From contig CAWJSI010000015.1 in the NCBI GenBank assembly GCA_963845485.1, positions 372,001-436,000 of the forward strand: a stretch of 64,000 bases of DNA, read 5' to 3'. Position 1 is the stretch's first letter, and every line of letters begins with the position of its first letter. Below are positions 60,669 through 64,000 of this stretch, one piece after another. Source of the stretch: Bog-756 sp963845485. GTDB lineage: Bacteria; Actinomycetota; Acidimicrobiia; Acidimicrobiales; RAAP-2. The notes beneath the pieces were generated by a model. That model did not search any database and was not told where the DNA came from. It worked only from the letters and a program-made list of their open reading frames with translations. The position numbers were made by a program, and so were the translations under genes.

Positions 60669-62330
60669 ATGGGACCCCACCTGGTCGAGCTCCGGGTACG
60701 CAATCTCGGGGTGATCGACGACGTCACCATCACCTTCGGGTCGGGCATGACCGCCCTCACCGGCGAGACCGGGGCCGGCAAGACCCTGCTCGTCGAGGCG
60801 CTCAGCCTCCTGCTCGGTGGCCGGGCCGACTCCTCGGTGGTCCGGGCGGGGACCGACGAGGCCATCGTCGAGGGCCGGTTCCTGCTGCCGGCCGGCTCGG
60901 CGTTGCTTGCTGACGGATCCGGGGCCGCCGTCTCCAAGGAGGACGACGACGAAGCGAGCGAGATCACTCTCGCCCGCGCCGTCCCGCGCTCAGGTCGCTC
61001 CCGCGCCTGGGTCGACGGCCGGATGGCCACCATCGGGACCCTGGCCGAGACCGCCGTCCGGCTGATCGAGCTCCACGGCCAGCACCAGCACCGGTCCCTC
61101 GTCCACACCGATGCACAGCGTCGGGCCCTCGACGCCTTCGGCCGCATCGACCTCGACGCCTGGTCCGCAGCCCGGCTCCGCCTGCGCCACCTCGGCGAGG
61201 AATCCACCGCCCTCGGCGGGGACGCCCGGGCGCGGGCCCGGGAGGTGGACCTCCTCCGATACCAGATCGGGGAGATCGAATCGGCGGCCATTGACGATGC
61301 CGACGAGGAGTCCCGGCTGGAGGCCGAAGAGGACCGGCTGGCCGAGGCGGCCGGCCACCGACAGGCCGCGGCCGCCGCCCTGACGGCTGTCTCGGGGATC
61401 GAGGGGACGAGCGCCCTCGACCGGTTGGCCGAGGCGGCGGGGGAGCTGGAGGGTCGCGTGCCGCTGGACCCGTTGGCGGTCCGGGTGGGCGGGGCCATGG
61501 CCGAACTGTCGGACCTCGCCACCGAACTGCGTACCGTCGTCGAGACCTGGGAGGACGACCCCGAACGGTTGGAGGAGATCCGCACCCGGCGCCAGCTCCT
61601 CTACCAACTGCAGCGAAAGTACGGCGACAGCCTCGAAGAGGTGTTGGCCTTCGCCGACGACGCGCGTCGTCGTCTGGCCGCCGCCGAGCTCGAAGAACAG
61701 CGGGCCCAGGTCCTCGACGGCGAGATCGAGGCGGCACGCGCCGAGCTGGCCGAGCGCAGTGCCGAGGTCGCCGCGGCGCGGCGGGCCGCCGCACCGGTGC
61801 TGGCCTCGGCTGTCCGCTCGACACTGCACCGGCTGGCCATGCCCTCGGCCCGGTTCGAGATCGCCGTGGACGGGGAAGGTCCTGGCGACCAGGTGGGCTT
61901 CTTGCTCGGGGCCAATGCCGGGGAGCCACTGGCCCCCCTGGCCTCGGCGGCCTCCGGGGGTGAGCTGGCCCGCACCATGCTGGCCATCCGGCTGGCCATC
62001 ACCGAGGCTCCTGGGGTGATGGTCTTCGACGAGGTCGATGCCGGGGTGGGCGGCGAGGCCGCCATCGCCGTCGGTGCCGCGCTGGCCGGGCTCGGGGCGC
62101 ACGGACAGGTCCTCGTGGTCACCCATCTGGCCCAGGTGGCGGCCCAGGCCGACCATCAACTCGAGGTACGCAAGGACGACCGCACCGGTCGGACCCGGTC
62201 CGAGGTGACTCCACTGGCCGGGGAGGACCGGGTGGTCGAGCTCAGCCGGATGCTCTCGGGCCACCCCGACAGCGCATCGGCACGTGAGCACGCGCGAGAG
62301 CTGCTCGATGCCAATGCCACCACCGCGTAG
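60669..62330 (+). CDS. recN: DNA repair protein RecN
   Basis: RecN is an SMC-like ATPase used in double-strand-break repair. Walker A TGETGAGKTLLVEAL is at residue ~31. The N-terminal head continues to IELHGQHQHRSL, a RecN hallmark. A long coiled-coil rich in Glu, Arg and Ala (~180-400) holds LYQLQRKYG. The C-terminal head has ASGGELARTMLAI (signature), VMVFDEVDAGVGGEAA (Walker B) and LVVTHLAQVAAQADH. It has 553 residues, normal for RecN. The ATG at 60669 is 13 bases after nadK. Last gene of this operon; pyrG has its own promoter. Confidence 0.96.
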   Translation: MGPHLVELRVRNLGVIDDVTITFGSGMTALTGETGAGKTLLVEALSLLLGGRADSSVVRAGTDEAIVEGRFLLPAGSALLADGSGAAVSKEDDDEASEITLARAVPRSGRSRAWVDGRMATIGTLAETAVRLIELHGQHQHRSLVHTDAQRRALDAFGRIDLDAWSAARLRLRHLGEESTALGGDARARAREVDLLRYQIGEIESAAIDDADEESRLEAEEDRLAEAAGHRQAAAAALTAVSGIEGTSALDRLAEAAGELEGRVPLDPLAVRVGGAMAELSDLATELRTVVETWEDDPERLEEIRTRRQLLYQLQRKYGDSLEEVLAFADDARRRLAAAELEEQRAQVLDGEIEAARAELAERSAEVAAARRAAAPVLASAVRSTLHRLAMPSARFEIAVDGEGPGDQVGFLLGANAGEPLAPLASAASGGELARTMLAIRLAITEAPGVMVFDEVDAGVGGEAAIAVGAALAGLGAHGQVLVVTHLAQVAAQADHQLEVRKDDRTGRTRSEVTPLAGEDRVVELSRMLSGHPDSASAREHARELLDANATTA

Positions 62331-62457
62331 TGGCCTCTCCCTGAGGCTGAGGGTAAGGCCGACCGTGCGCCGAGCCAACCGGGTGAGCACCCGTGGTCGG
62401 GGTGGTGGCATCCCCAGTGAGTCAGGCGGGTCCGCACGTGGGCCGTCCCGGTTCCGC

Positions 62458-62463
62458 TAGCCT
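62458..62463 (+). promoter_or_regulatory. -10-like element of pyrG (leaderless)
   Basis: TAGCCT ends seven bases before the GTG at 62470, with no ribosome-binding site. It supports a separate, leaderless pyrG transcript and that start codon. Confidence 0.5.
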
Positions 62464-62469
62464 CATCAG

Positions 62470-64000
<1,531 letters not shown>

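Noticed and set aside
59051..61585. An 844-residue open frame opposite tlyA, nadK and recN
   Set aside because: Ser/Arg-rich low-complexity translation; the three plus-strand genes have complete family motifs.
62331..62360. Terminator hairpin after recN
   Set aside because: Only 4-5 base-pair arms with a long loop can be drawn and there is no T-run; not strong enough to call.

Overview
The window is a high-GC chromosomal segment from an actinomycete, most likely of class Acidimicrobiia. That is inferred from four things. The gene order uvrC-rapZ-yvcK-gap-pgk-tpiA-secG and HAD-tlyA-nadK-recN-pyrG is the actinobacterial housekeeping order. There is an AftD-type arabinofuranosyltransferase. Codon use is extremely G/C-ending. 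Secreted proteins carry tandem GYWLVAxDGGxFxFG repeats, which I associate with this class. I see no phage, IS element, integrase or CRISPR array. Almost every base is coding, and the one RNA gene is tRNA-Leu(GAG).

Layout. 1-8154: cell-envelope glycan genes (GT4 glycosyltransferase, GT39-like membrane glycosyltransferase, acyltransferase-3 and, convergent to them, a large AftD-like protein). 8266-17548: coaE, uvrB, uvrA, nadA and uvrC, so all nucleotide-excision-repair genes lie within 9 kb. 17562-24532: rapZ-yvcK, then the lower-glycolysis operon gap-pgk-tpiA with secG and a membrane-anchored oligopeptide-binding-like protein; whiA, usually between yvcK and gap, is missing. 24626-24709: tRNA. 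24790-39596: accessory and secreted functions (tripeptidyl-peptidase-like lipoprotein, metallophosphoesterase-repeat protein, TetR/SDR pair, lactonase-like hydrolase, HD and GNAT proteins, MarR/oxidoreductase pair, GH99-like repeat protein). 39673-47394: DUF1214 and sulfotransferase genes, thioesterase and nucleosidase, two SDRs, an ArsR-SRPBCC fusion, and a beta-lactamase-fold protein with the same repeats. 47420-54540: Lhr helicase, a PilZ-containing cellulose-synthase-like glycosyltransferase and a VOC protein. 54557-64000: small membrane protein, DoxX-Rieske fusion, fatty-acid desaturase, HAD phosphatase, H1-tailed phasin-like protein, tlyA, nadK, recN and the 5' part of pyrG.

Three themes stand out. 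First, one repeat module (six units in two proteins, about two in a third) is joined to three unrelated secreted enzyme folds, and in the phosphoesterase three active-site histidines are replaced. Second, many start codons lie 7-8 bases after a TAnnnT-like hexamer, which points to leaderless transcription and settles several starts; three local regulators also have clear palindromic operators, including a perfect 40-bp double MarR site. Third, five otherwise well-conserved genes are each broken by what looks like one inserted or missing base. That is best read as sequence error until checked, although one site is a legitimate -1 slippery heptamer.
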